This document shows positions 1-7,367 of a stretch of 64,000 nucleotides of DNA, one piece after another. Source of the stretch: Bacillus sp. BGMRC 2118 (GTDB lineage Bacteria; Bacillota; Bacilli; Bacillales; SA4). Numbering within the stretch: position 1 is the stretch's first letter; each line of letters starts with the position of its first letter. The position numbers were made by a program, and so were the translations under genes. The DNA is taken from NCBI GenBank assembly GCA_008364785.1, contig VTTJ01000001.1, positions 372,001 to 436,000 on the forward strand, in the 5' to 3' direction. The notes under the pieces were generated by a model. That model was not told the DNA's origin and did no database searches. It saw only the letters and a program-made list of their open reading frames with translations.

Positions 1-47
1 ATGACAACAATGTCTCCAACTTTAAACTTTGGCTTATTTTCCTCCAT
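1..47 (-). CDS. 5' end of an unidentified gene, cut by the window edge
   Basis: An ATG at 47 is preceded by a GGGAGAG-like ribosome binding site. It opens a frame that reads MEENKPKFKVGDIVV before the window ends. The VGDIV pattern resembles the start of small KOW/SH3-like proteins, but 15 residues are too few to assign a family. The gene is transcribed leftward out of the window, away from the terminator at 147-195. Confidence 0.5.
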   Translation of the reverse strand, partial: MEENKPKFKVGDIVV

Positions 48-146
48 TTTTATCACTCTCCCATTGGTAACGTATCAATTAATTACTGTAGTATATGCTT
101 TTCACCCAAGAATCGCGATACATGAATGTGCATTTTTGACAAAATA

Positions 147-195
147 AAAAAGTATAAAACAACCTATCATTTGCAAGGTTGATTTATACTTTTTT
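147..195. terminator. Terminator after the ABC exporter operon
   Basis: The arms AAAAGTATAAAACAACCT and AAGGTTGATTTATACTTTT form a long hairpin with A and T tracts on both sides. It lies directly after the stop codon of the last permease gene and can stop transcription from either side. Confidence 0.85.
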
Positions 196-197
196 GT

Positions 198-989
198 TTA
201 GCTTCCTGTACTTGCAAAGGCCTTCAAGCCTCTATTCCAAAACATATAGGCTAACATACAAGAAACAATGGCGACAAGTGGTGTCCAAAGAGCAAACCAT
301 TTATATCCTTCTCCTCCTATAAAATAGGCAGCAGGGTAAAAAGCGGTAAATCCATATGGTATAAACCATGTTAAGAATAATCCGATTCCCTTATGGTAAA
401 TGGTAAGCGGATATCTGGCAAAGTCACTTAAATTAAAGACAGCCCACACGATTGGCAAGCTATCAATCATCCAAAATGAGAATGTCGCAAAGAATAAATT
501 GATTGCAACAAAAATCATTCCTGAAGATATAATCATAATAACTAATAATACTATCTCGACTACGCCCCATGTTACATCTAAATGAGGAGTTGCAATCGTC
601 ATGATGATGATTCCAATAATGATTTGACCTAATCCATCCTGCTGGAGACGATCTGCGCATAAATGAAATAGTGGGTTTATCGGACGAATTAACAAACGAT
701 CTAACTGTCCGGGTCTAATGTATTGCCATCCCAACGTCCATAGATTATCAAAGAAAATATGATGAATGGACCTGCCTGTTGCAGCCACTCCATAAATAAA
801 CAATATTTCATAAAACGACCATCCATTTAATTGTTCTATATGATCAAAGACTACTTTCACAAAGAAAATGGAGGCAAATTGCTGAAGTATGACAGAAAAG
901 ATCCCAATTAAGAAATCAACTCGATACTCCATCATGACCTTCATATGGTTTTTCGCAAACACCCAATATAATTTCGCATACCTGGTCAT
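198..989 (-). CDS. ABC-2 type exporter permease, second membrane subunit
   Basis: This is an integral membrane protein of about 263 residues with six predicted membrane segments. It resembles the ABC-2 permease family once called DUF990, whose members occur as permease pairs beside one ATPase. A conserved stretch with RPGQLDRLLIRPINPL lies in the cytoplasmic loop near residues 93-108. There are two consecutive ATG codons. The second, at 989, sits six bases after AGGAGG and is the better start. It is the last gene of a three-gene operon, ten bases after the first permease. The substrate is not known; these systems are usually exporters. Confidence 0.85.
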   Translation of the reverse strand: MTRYAKLYWVFAKNHMKVMMEYRVDFLIGIFSVILQQFASIFFVKVVFDHIEQLNGWSFYEILFIYGVAATGRSIHHIFFDNLWTLGWQYIRPGQLDRLLIRPINPLFHLCADRLQQDGLGQIIIGIIIMTIATPHLDVTWGVVEIVLLVIMIISSGMIFVAINLFFATFSFWMIDSLPIVWAVFNLSDFARYPLTIYHKGIGLFLTWFIPYGFTAFYPAAYFIGGEGYKWFALWTPLVAIVSCMLAYMFWNRGLKAFASTGS

Positions 990-999
990 CATAATCCTC

Positions 1000-1788
1000 C
1001 TAACCTCCGAATATCGTAATCTTCTTTAATGCCTGTGCCCATATAAATCTCACACATACGTACAAGGCAATCAGCCATATAAGTTGAATGGATATTGCCC
1101 AATAAGCATCTGTGCCTGAAATAATTCCTGTATAAATGGATACAGGTACATATACCATCGCCTGGAATGGCAGGTATTCACTTACTGCTCTTAACCATTC
1201 AGGAAATAACACAACAGGTACTAGCGCTCCTGAGAAAAAGGTAATGACCCCTTCCTTTAACACTCGCATTCCCCAAATGTTAATCGTCCAAAAAGCAATG
1301 ACTCCAACAAGAAAGTCAAAAAATGTTCCAATCCAAATACCAACAAAACTGCTAACAATGAATAATAGCATTGCTTCAATTGATGATGGTGTATTTAACT
1401 TCATGAACAGAATAACGATGACGATAATCGGTAATGTTTCACGGAAGAACACTGTTAATTTTGAACCCACATCAACTGATATTAATTTAAAAATTAAGTC
1501 GTACGGTCGTAGTAATTCAATCGCTATATCACCACTTCTGATCCTTTCTGCCAGTTCATTTCCTATACCACTAACATAGCCTTGAAGTAACATGGCAACC
1601 ACTATATACGTAAGCATCGTTGAGATATCGATATTCTCTATCGATGAACGATTCGCGTAAACTGCATGCCAGAAATAATACATGATCAACAAACGCATAA
1701 TTGTTGAAGCAGATCCTGCCCAGTACCAGGCTGAGTAAGCGGTGTCCATTTGCATTTGTGATTTAGTCAGTTGCCAATACATTTTCAT
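1000..1788 (-). CDS. ABC-2 type exporter permease, first membrane subunit
   Basis: A hydrophobic protein of about 262 residues with six predicted membrane segments, paralogous in layout to the following permease. The loop motif RIRSGDIAIELLRPYDL matches the corresponding RPGQLDRLLIRP loop of its partner, as expected for a heterodimeric channel. The reading frame can start at GTG 1797 or ATG 1788; neither has a strong ribosome binding site. The start overlaps the end of the ATPase gene, which suggests translational coupling. The family is clear; the transported compound is unknown. Confidence 0.85.
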   Translation of the reverse strand: MKMYWQLTKSQMQMDTAYSAWYWAGSASTIMRLLIMYYFWHAVYANRSSIENIDISTMLTYIVVAMLLQGYVSGIGNELAERIRSGDIAIELLRPYDLIFKLISVDVGSKLTVFFRETLPIIVIVILFMKLNTPSSIEAMLLFIVSSFVGIWIGTFFDFLVGVIAFWTINIWGMRVLKEGVITFFSGALVPVVLFPEWLRAVSEYLPFQAMVYVPVSIYTGIISGTDAYWAISIQLIWLIALYVCVRFIWAQALKKITIFGG

Positions 1789-2788
1789 GTTTATCACTCA
1801 TTTCCCGCTTGTTATAAATGTCCTCAACAATGGACTCAATCTTCGGATCACTCACACTTAAATCTTGAACATTATAATGATTCATAATTGTTGAGATGAC
1901 GAATGAACTTGACGTTTCCTCATGATCAAATGACAAAGAGATCTTACTTTCATCGTTTGATTGTAGAATATCCACTTTTCCATCCAGTTCGTTTGGTAAC
2001 ACAAATGATTCCTTTTGAATTAAATCAAAATGAATGACTCGTTTTTGGCCAAATTGTCGTTTGATATTGGCAAGATCTCCATCATATAGAATCGTTCCAT
2101 CATCTATAATGATCAAACGTTCACAAATTTCTTCGATGTCTTGCATATCATGTGTGGTCAATACAACCGTCGTTCCCCATCTAGCATTCATTTCTTTAAT
2201 AAATTGTCGTATTCGAACCTTAACGGCAATATCCAATCCAATTGTCGGTTCATCCAGGTAAACTACAGATGGACGATGCAGGAAGGCAGCAGCTAATTCA
2301 CACCTCATTTTTTGACCTAAGCTAAGCTGACGAACCGGAATTCCTAATAAAGGTTCTAAATGAAGGACCTCTGTAAACATAGTTACTGTGTCCTGATATT
2401 CTTTTTCTGGTATTTCGTATATATGTTTTAATAAATCAAAAGACTCACGTACAGGAATATCCCAAAACAATTGTGTACGCTGACCAAAAACAGCTCCTAT
2501 GTTTTTGGCATTCGTTTGTCTCTGTTTGTACGGAACAATTCCATTAACAGTTACTTCACCGCTAGTAGGTGTTAAAATACCGGTTAACATTTTTATCGTT
2601 GTAGACTTTCCAGCACCGTTTGCCCCAATGTAGGCAACCGTTTCCCCTTGCCCAATGGTGAAACTAAGTCCTTTAACGGCTTGCTTCACTTCATATCTCC
2701 GATTAAACAACGACTTTATCGCACCTGATAAACCAGGGTCTCTCTTTGCAATTTTGTATTCCTTTTTTAAATCTTTAACAATGATCAT
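1763..2788 (-). CDS. ABC transporter ATP-binding protein
   Basis: This is the ATPase that drives the two downstream permeases. It has a Walker A motif GANGAGKST near residue 55, the signature LSLGQ near 155, Walker B VVYLDEPT near 175 and a switch histidine in LTTHDM. The C-terminal ~90 residues form an extra domain typical of ABC-2 exporters. The frame stays open 36 bases further upstream, but ATG 2788 follows GGAGGG at good spacing and begins at MIIVKDLKKEY, where homologs begin. A terminator and a small ORF lie just upstream, so expression may be controlled by attenuation. It overlaps the first permease gene by 26-35 bases. Confidence 0.9.
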   Translation of the reverse strand: MIIVKDLKKEYKIAKRDPGLSGAIKSLFNRRYEVKQAVKGLSFTIGQGETVAYIGANGAGKSTTIKMLTGILTPTSGEVTVNGIVPYKQRQTNAKNIGAVFGQRTQLFWDIPVRESFDLLKHIYEIPEKEYQDTVTMFTEVLHLEPLLGIPVRQLSLGQKMRCELAAAFLHRPSVVYLDEPTIGLDIAVKVRIRQFIKEMNARWGTTVVLTTHDMQDIEEICERLIIIDDGTILYDGDLANIKRQFGQKRVIHFDLIQKESFVLPNELDGKVDILQSNDESKISLSFDHEETSSSFVISTIMNHYNVQDLSVSDPKIESIVEDIYNKREMSDKHENVLATD

Positions 2789-2823
2789 AAAACCCTCCAC
2801 GAACATATAATCTCTTTTTTGCA

Positions 2824-2856
2824 CACAAAAAAACCACAGACAACTAATCTGTGGTT
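2824..2856 (-). terminator. Terminator-like hairpin in the leader of the ABC operon
   Basis: On the minus strand AACCACAGA and TCTGTGGTT pair and are followed by seven T. The structure lies 36 bases before the ATPase start codon and after the small ORF at 2880-2960, so it stands between any promoter further upstream and the operon. It may be an attenuator, or simply the terminator of the small ORF. Confidence 0.7.
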
Positions 2857-2879
2857 AACTTCGTTATAATAACGTATTG

Positions 2880-2960
2880 TTAGACAAACAGTAGTCGGCT
2901 AGTAGAAACACTATGGTGTTGTTGGTTCGATCGATTTTGTTTAACCCACATGTTTCTCAT
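2880..2960 (-). CDS. Small ORF, possible leader peptide of the ABC operon
   Basis: A strong AGGAGG lies directly before a 26-codon ORF. ATG 2960 is only one base from the Shine-Dalgarno sequence, whereas the in-frame ATG 2951 is at ten bases and would give a 23-residue peptide starting MWVKQNRSNQQHH. The ORF ends 24 bases before the terminator hairpin that precedes the ABC ATPase gene. Leader ORF, terminator and ABC genes on one strand recall ribosome-controlled attenuation of antibiotic-responsive exporters. I did not find a clear antiterminator pairing, so the role is a hypothesis. Confidence 0.4.
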   Translation of the reverse strand: MRNMWVKQNRSNQQHHSVSTSRLLFV

Positions 2961-3024
2961 GCCTCCTTCAATATTTTCTATCAAATTATAACTCTACTGC
3001 ATAAAAATGTAAAATGTTTTTTAT

Positions 3025-3081
3025 ACTTTATCAATTTAAAGCAGTGGGGGACAGGCCCCCATTACTTTAAATTGATAAAGT
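3025..3081. repeat. Nested palindrome with GGGGGACAGGCCCCC core, copy 1
   Basis: Perfect 17-base outer arms (3025-3041 and 3065-3081) enclose an inner hairpin with stem TGGGGG/CCCCCA and loop ACAGG. A second copy with different outer arms but the same core lies at 16854-16910. The layout resembles REP-type elements moved by Y1/RAYT transposases; no such transposase gene is in the window. Confidence 0.8.
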
Positions 3082-3093
3082 GCATGGTTGAAT

Positions 3094-3128
3094 AAAAAAA
3101 TAGCACTCCAAAGGAATTGGGGTGCTAT
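3094..3128 (-). terminator. Terminator after yozE
   Basis: TAGCACTCCA pairs with TGGGGTGCTA, and seven T follow on the minus strand. It begins a few bases after the yozE stop codon. Confidence 0.85.
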
Positions 3129-3132
3129 TTTA

Positions 3133-3351
3133 CTATTCGTTTAGTTTATATAAGTCCCACGCGTGGTCAAAAATTGACATGCTTGGGAGGTAAGAACCGT
3201 TCAGTTCTAAATAATTAGTTAGTTCATAGTAGTCTGTTGACTGTTTTGGGAAGCTATGGTCATCATAAGCTGCATTAGCAAATGCTGCAATTTCATCCGT
3301 TGGTTTATTCATTCGATATTTTAATAGAAAATGATAAAATGATCGTGACAA
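3133..3351 (-). CDS. yozE: YozE family protein
   Basis: A small soluble protein of 72 residues. The sequence SFYHFLLKYR at the start, then DDHSFPKQSTDYYELTNYLE and FDHAWDLY, match the YozE (UPF0346) family of Firmicutes, a short helical fold of unknown function. The open frame extends upstream to 3372, but the codons there read through an AGGAGG. TTG 3351 lies eight bases after that motif and gives MSRSFYHFLL, matching the usual N-terminus. It has its own terminator and lies downstream of yokU. Confidence 0.85.
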   Translation of the reverse strand: MSRSFYHFLLKYRMNKPTDEIAAFANAAYDDHSFPKQSTDYYELTNYLELNGSYLPSMSIFDHAWDLYKLNE

Positions 3352-3429
3352 CTTCAGTTCCTCCTGGTTCAACCAATATGGTCATACTGATTTTCCATTA
3401 TAGAAGGAAATACGTGTAATGTCCAATCC

Positions 3430-3702
3430 TTACTTACCAAAATAGTTCATTTTCAGCCAACGTGGTATTTCCATTAGTTGTTGATACGTCAATTGTGTAT
3501 TTAATTTTTTTGTATCAATTAACATTAATTGATTCTCAATTTCATCCGTTGTTTTTTCTGTTTGATACATCATTCCGCAATCATCACAACAGATACAAGG
3601 AGTCTCTGTAATTGTAATGGCCCTTGAACCATCCGGAAGTTCCCAATATACCGTGTTCACTCCTTGTTTTGCATTGGATGAGTCGCACCAAATACAAATC
3701 AT
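3430..3702 (-). CDS. yokU: YokU family zinc-finger-like protein next to ablA
   Basis: A protein of 90 residues with two CxxC pairs (CIWC near residue 3 and CCDDC near 37) that could bind zinc. It resembles the YokU family, found mostly beside lysine 2,3-aminomutase genes. It lies 11 bases downstream of ablA on the same strand, which fits that association. A GAGGTGAAGGTGA ribosome binding site overlaps the end of ablA. Its biochemical role is unknown. Confidence 0.8.
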   Translation of the reverse strand: MICIWCDSSNAKQGVNTVYWELPDGSRAITITETPCICCDDCGMMYQTEKTTDEIENQLMLIDTKKLNTQLTYQQLMEIPRWLKMNYFGK

Positions 3703-3713
3703 TCACCTTCACC

Positions 3714-5114
3714 TCATTCATTTCCTTGCGTATTTTTCTTTTGCTCAGCAAGGTACTTCTTTTCCTTCAGTTGATCTCGTTTTTCACGTTTATCTTTTAA
3801 AGAGCTATGTTCAGGATTTTCCGTATACGTATTTCGCCTTTCTAATCGATTTAACCCTTCTGGTACAAGAGTATAGTGATGGTCATTCATTAACCCAGCA
3901 ATCCCGATTTTTGAATCCTTTTGCATATAGTTCGGATAGACTTCACCAAAATAATCATCAGCTTTACCTGGTACATAATTATCGGGTTCTGGGTACGTCG
4001 TAATCACACCCTCAAAGTTTCGTAATACAACTTTATCTGGACTTTGAGAAAGTAAATAATTGGGTTGTAACGATATTTTCCCTCCACCGCCTGGAGCATC
4101 TACGACAAACGTCGGAACAGCATAACCGGATGTATGTCCTCGCAATCCCTCAATAATTTCAAGACCTTTTGAAACGGGTGCACGAAAGTGTCCAATCCCC
4201 TCTGAAAGATCACATTGATAAATATAATAAGGTCTTACACGTATTTTAACTAAGTCATGCATCAGCTTCTTCATGATGGCAACACTATCATTTATTCCTG
4301 CTAGAATAACAGATTGATTACCTACTGGTACCCCAGCATTTGCCAGCATTTCACAGGCACGTTTTGATTCCTCTGTAATCTCAATCGATGTATTAAAATG
4401 TGTATTCAACCATACTGGATGGTATTTCTTAAGGATATTACATAAGTTTTCTGTTATCCGCTGTGGAAAGACAACTGGTGCCCGTGTACCAATACGAATA
4501 ATCTCTACGTGAGGAATGTCACGTAAATTTTTCAATATATACTCTAAGATTTGATCATTAATTAATAATCCATCTCCACCCGAAATGAGTACATCACGTA
4601 TTTCAGGATTGCTTCTAATATAACTTATTGCCTGATCCATTTGTTTCTTCGGTACACCCATTCCAATCTGACCTGAAAATCGTCTTCTCGTACAGTATCT
4701 GCAGTACATTGAACATTGGTTTGTAACTAAAAACAATACCCGGTCTGGATAGCGGTGTGTCAAGCCAGGGGTTGGTGAATCTTCATCCTCGTGTAACGGA
4801 TCCTCTTGGTCATATTTTGTTTTATTTAGCTCTTTTGAAATTGGAACAGATTGCATGCGTATCGGACATCTTGGATCATCAGGGTTCATAAGTGATGCAT
4901 AATAAGGTGTGATATTTAGGGGAATCGTTTTCGTTGCAATTTTCACACCTTCTTCTTCATCAGGAGTTAAATTGATCACTTTACGTAAATCATCAAGCGT
5001 TCTAATCGTATTCGTGAGTTGCCATACCCAATCATTCCATTGTTCCTCCGTCACATCTTTCCACAGCTCAATATCCTTCCAATGACGCGTTGGTTTAAAC
5101 ACTTCGTTTATCAT
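3714..5114 (-). CDS. ablA: L-lysine 2,3-aminomutase
   Basis: A radical SAM, PLP-dependent enzyme that moves the alpha-amino group of L-lysine to C3, giving L-beta-lysine. The [4Fe-4S] motif CSMYCRYC is at residues 134-141. The glycine-rich DAPGGGGK segment in the C-terminal third carries the PLP-binding lysine. The length of 466 residues is normal for the family. The start ATG 5114 follows GAAGGAGGGG. It is followed by yokU and preceded by the acetyltransferase ablB on the same strand. A near-perfect CcpA cre site at 5193-5207 lies upstream, so carbon source may influence expression. In B. subtilis the homolog (kamA/yodO) belongs to a sporulation-associated cluster. Confidence 0.95.
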   Translation of the reverse strand: MINEVFKPTRHWKDIELWKDVTEEQWNDWVWQLTNTIRTLDDLRKVINLTPDEEEGVKIATKTIPLNITPYYASLMNPDDPRCPIRMQSVPISKELNKTKYDQEDPLHEDEDSPTPGLTHRYPDRVLFLVTNQCSMYCRYCTRRRFSGQIGMGVPKKQMDQAISYIRSNPEIRDVLISGGDGLLINDQILEYILKNLRDIPHVEIIRIGTRAPVVFPQRITENLCNILKKYHPVWLNTHFNTSIEITEESKRACEMLANAGVPVGNQSVILAGINDSVAIMKKLMHDLVKIRVRPYYIYQCDLSEGIGHFRAPVSKGLEIIEGLRGHTSGYAVPTFVVDAPGGGGKISLQPNYLLSQSPDKVVLRNFEGVITTYPEPDNYVPGKADDYFGEVYPNYMQKDSKIGIAGLMNDHHYTLVPEGLNRLERRNTYTENPEHSSLKDKREKRDQLKEKKYLAEQKKNTQGNE

Positions 5115-5192
5115 ATATACCCCTCCTTCATTAAGCCTATAAAAGAAAACTTAACCTAGTATATGTGGGGATAAGTTAAAAAGTTATTTCGT

Positions 5193-5207
5193 TTGCAAAC
5201 GCTTTCT
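5193..5207 (-). promoter_or_regulatory. Candidate CcpA cre site upstream of ablA
   Basis: TTGCAAACGCTTTCT matches every position of the cre consensus WTGNAANCGNWNNCW. It lies about 80 bases upstream of the ablA start, between ablB and ablA. A site here could repress or shape lysine degradation when a preferred sugar is present. Confidence 0.55.
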
Positions 5208-5229
5208 TTTATATAACGTCAAAGACTAA

Positions 5230-6084
5230 TTAGGACAAGTCCTTTACCCAAACATTCATATCTTCAAGTTTGTCGTATATATAGCAATTGTTCATCATTC
5301 GTCCTTTATACTTATAGCCTAGTTGCTTTAATGATGCATTCATTCCGAAGGATAATGCCCGTGCAATTGAATAAGCACAGAAGATTCTCTTGCTTATTAG
5401 ATCTTGTTCAATCCTTTCAATCAAGTGCTTCATTAGACCATGTGAACGATGTTCCGGTAATGTCGCACAATCAGAGATTTCAGCATTCGAGTATTGGAAA
5501 TCAATTCCTGCTGATGCACTGCTCACGAGTACACCATCTTTTTCAACAACAAAAAATACAGTATTCACTTTCATGATCTTCCTAATATAACTAGTATCAT
5601 TCAACGGAGTCGGATATACTTGAAATACTTTCTTATATAAATCCGAAAGTGCCTCAGCATCTATTGGCGTTCCCTTTCTCAACTTATATCCACCTGGCAT
5701 CTCACCTAGCTGTTTAGATATGGGCAATTTTAATACATCCTGCAAAATTTTATCCTCTTTCAACCAGTTATCATTTTTCTTTCTGGCCGGCTCAAAGTAC
5801 ATCGTTAAAGCATAAGCATGACTTCCGTGAAAATACCCCTCAAATATCGCTTCAAGCAAAAATCCCTTTTCAACAAAGACATGCACGTGCTCTCTTCTTG
5901 AATATAAAATTGCCTTTGAATAAGATTGTTTGGCAGCTAACTCCATCACCTTATCTGCTATTGAAGTTATATTTCCACGATAATCATCCAAACGTATACG
6001 CTGATTAAAATGATCAAAACAAACGGAAAGATAGAAGTTTTCTCCTTCAATAACCTTTTGCTCGTAGTAATCCTGTTTATTCAC
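5230..6084 (-). CDS. ablB: Beta-lysine N-acetyltransferase
   Basis: A 284-residue protein with a C-terminal GNAT fold (LPEHRSHGLMKHLIERIEQ near residue 212 is the acetyl-CoA-binding segment). It matches AblB/YodP, which acetylates beta-lysine at N6. In methanogens the product is an osmolyte; in Bacillus relatives the gene sits in a catabolic-looking cluster. The start is GTG 6084, spaced from AAGGAGGAG. It precedes ablA with a 115-base gap holding the cre site, and is separated from yodQ by the germination operon. Confidence 0.9.
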   Translation of the reverse strand: MNKQDYYEQKVIEGENFYLSVCFDHFNQRIRLDDYRGNITSIADKVMELAAKQSYSKAILYSRREHVHVFVEKGFLLEAIFEGYFHGSHAYALTMYFEPARKKNDNWLKEDKILQDVLKLPISKQLGEMPGGYKLRKGTPIDAEALSDLYKKVFQVYPTPLNDTSYIRKIMKVNTVFFVVEKDGVLVSSASAGIDFQYSNAEISDCATLPEHRSHGLMKHLIERIEQDLISKRIFCAYSIARALSFGMNASLKQLGYKYKGRMMNNCYIYDKLEDMNVWVKDLS

Positions 6085-6141
6085 ACCACTCCTCCTTCCT
6101 CTTATTACATCCTACGAGAAACGATGATTCGATATGAATAT

Positions 6142-6168
6142 AAAAAAAATCGACAACGTATTGCCGAC
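6142..6168 (-). terminator. Terminator of the germination operon
   Basis: TCGGCAA and TTGTCGA pair around TACG, followed by eight T on the minus strand. It starts right after the stop codon of the C subunit gene. Confidence 0.85.
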
Positions 6169-6170
6169 TT

Positions 6171-7367
6171 TTAGAATTGATCCGATTGACTAGTAACACT
6201 TTTATTACGTATCCCAGATCTTCTTATAAACACATTTGCATGAATATCAACCTTTGCATCCGCAAAATATTCATTCCATTCCTTCTTCATCTTTTTGAAA
6301 TCATGATAATGTTGTCTTTGGAGAATTTCACCAAATCCAAAGATGTCCGCTTCTAGCTCCTGTAATTTATTTATGGTTTCCTTAATTTGATTCTCTAATT
6401 CAGTCTCTACTTGCTTTTCATAATCCTCATATGTATCAATTCTCTCTAGATCGCCCTTACATTGTGAACCTTCAATCCTAGCTTCCACATTAATTACTGC
6501 AGAAAATGCTGGTACACCACGTATTACCTTTGAATCAATGTCTGTATGCGAGCGTGTAACACGTAAATCCAAATAATGCTCTTCTTCACCTTTACATGGT
6601 ATGGTCAAGCTTGTGCTTTGGATATTATCAAGCCATAAATAATTTCGAGTATCATTTATTGTAAGTTTATCTACTAATTTATCTCCCTTAAATACAGCTA
6701 AACCAGCAACTTCGACTAACGCTTCAGGCTCAACCTTCTGCATATTTTCAACTGAATTCCCTTTCTTAGGGTCTCCTTTAATTTTAATCATTGCAATAGT
6801 AGGCTCTCTGCCTGCTGAGGTTAATGCTGAAATAAAATCAGTTAATCGAACGTTAGGATCTCCTCCCCATTCTTTATAAAAGGATTCAATTTGTTTATTT
6901 AATTTTAAAGATGAAACCTTTTGGAGAGTATAGGTTGTTTTCAAGGCATCGTCAGCATTGCCGCCTTCAAAAAGGAAAATATTAAAGTCATTGCGAAATT
7001 CACCGCTTCGTTCTAAAAAGTCTATGAATTCAGTGACACCTTCTTTCGCTACTTGTTGGTCGATGATAAAGACGCGAGTATGAGAATAGATAAGCTGCCT
7101 TGCAATCCCAACATTCATTCGATGAGCAAGTTCAGATAAAGAGTTTCCTTCTTGAGAAAAAGTGGTTGAAGGTGCATTGCCTTGTGCTTCCATTTTTGAG
7201 TTTTCTGTGGCATTTAAAACTTCTACTGTTAATTTATACTTATGCTCCTTACCTTTTTCTACCGCAAGACCCGTTACTATCCCAATATCGTTTAATTCAA
7301 CTCGATCCCAACAACCAGTTACAAAACAGAGACATAGTGTAAGCAACAGATAAATCTTTATTTTCAT
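6171..7367 (-). CDS. Germinant receptor C subunit, Ger(x)C family lipoprotein
   Basis: A 398-residue spore-membrane lipoprotein. The first 19 residues form a signal peptide ending in a lipobox, VTGC, with Cys19 as the lipid attachment site, followed by the family motif WDRVELNDIGIVTGLAVE. It forms the outer part of the A/B/C germinant receptor. It overlaps the A subunit gene by four bases (ATGA), so the two are translationally coupled. It is the last gene of the operon. The germinant cannot be deduced from sequence. Confidence 0.93.
   Translation of the reverse strand: MKIKIYLLLTLCLCFVTGCWDRVELNDIGIVTGLAVEKGKEHKYKLTVEVLNATENSKMEAQGNAPSTTFSQEGNSLSELAHRMNVGIARQLIYSHTRVFIIDQQVAKEGVTEFIDFLERSGEFRNDFNIFLFEGGNADDALKTTYTLQKVSSLKLNKQIESFYKEWGGDPNVRLTDFISALTSAGREPTIAMIKIKGDPKKGNSVENMQKVEPEALVEVAGLAVFKGDKLVDKLTINDTRNYLWLDNIQSTSLTIPCKGEEEHYLDLRVTRSHTDIDSKVIRGVPAFSAVINVEARIEGSQCKGDLERIDTYEDYEKQVETELENQIKETINKLQELEADIFGFGEILQRQHYHDFKKMKKEWNEYFADAKVDIHANVFIRRSGIRNKSVTSQSDQF

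Noticed and set aside
1136..1579. 147-codon plus-strand ORF opposite the first ABC permease
   Set aside because: Antisense to a membrane protein gene, where long shadow frames are common; no start signal.
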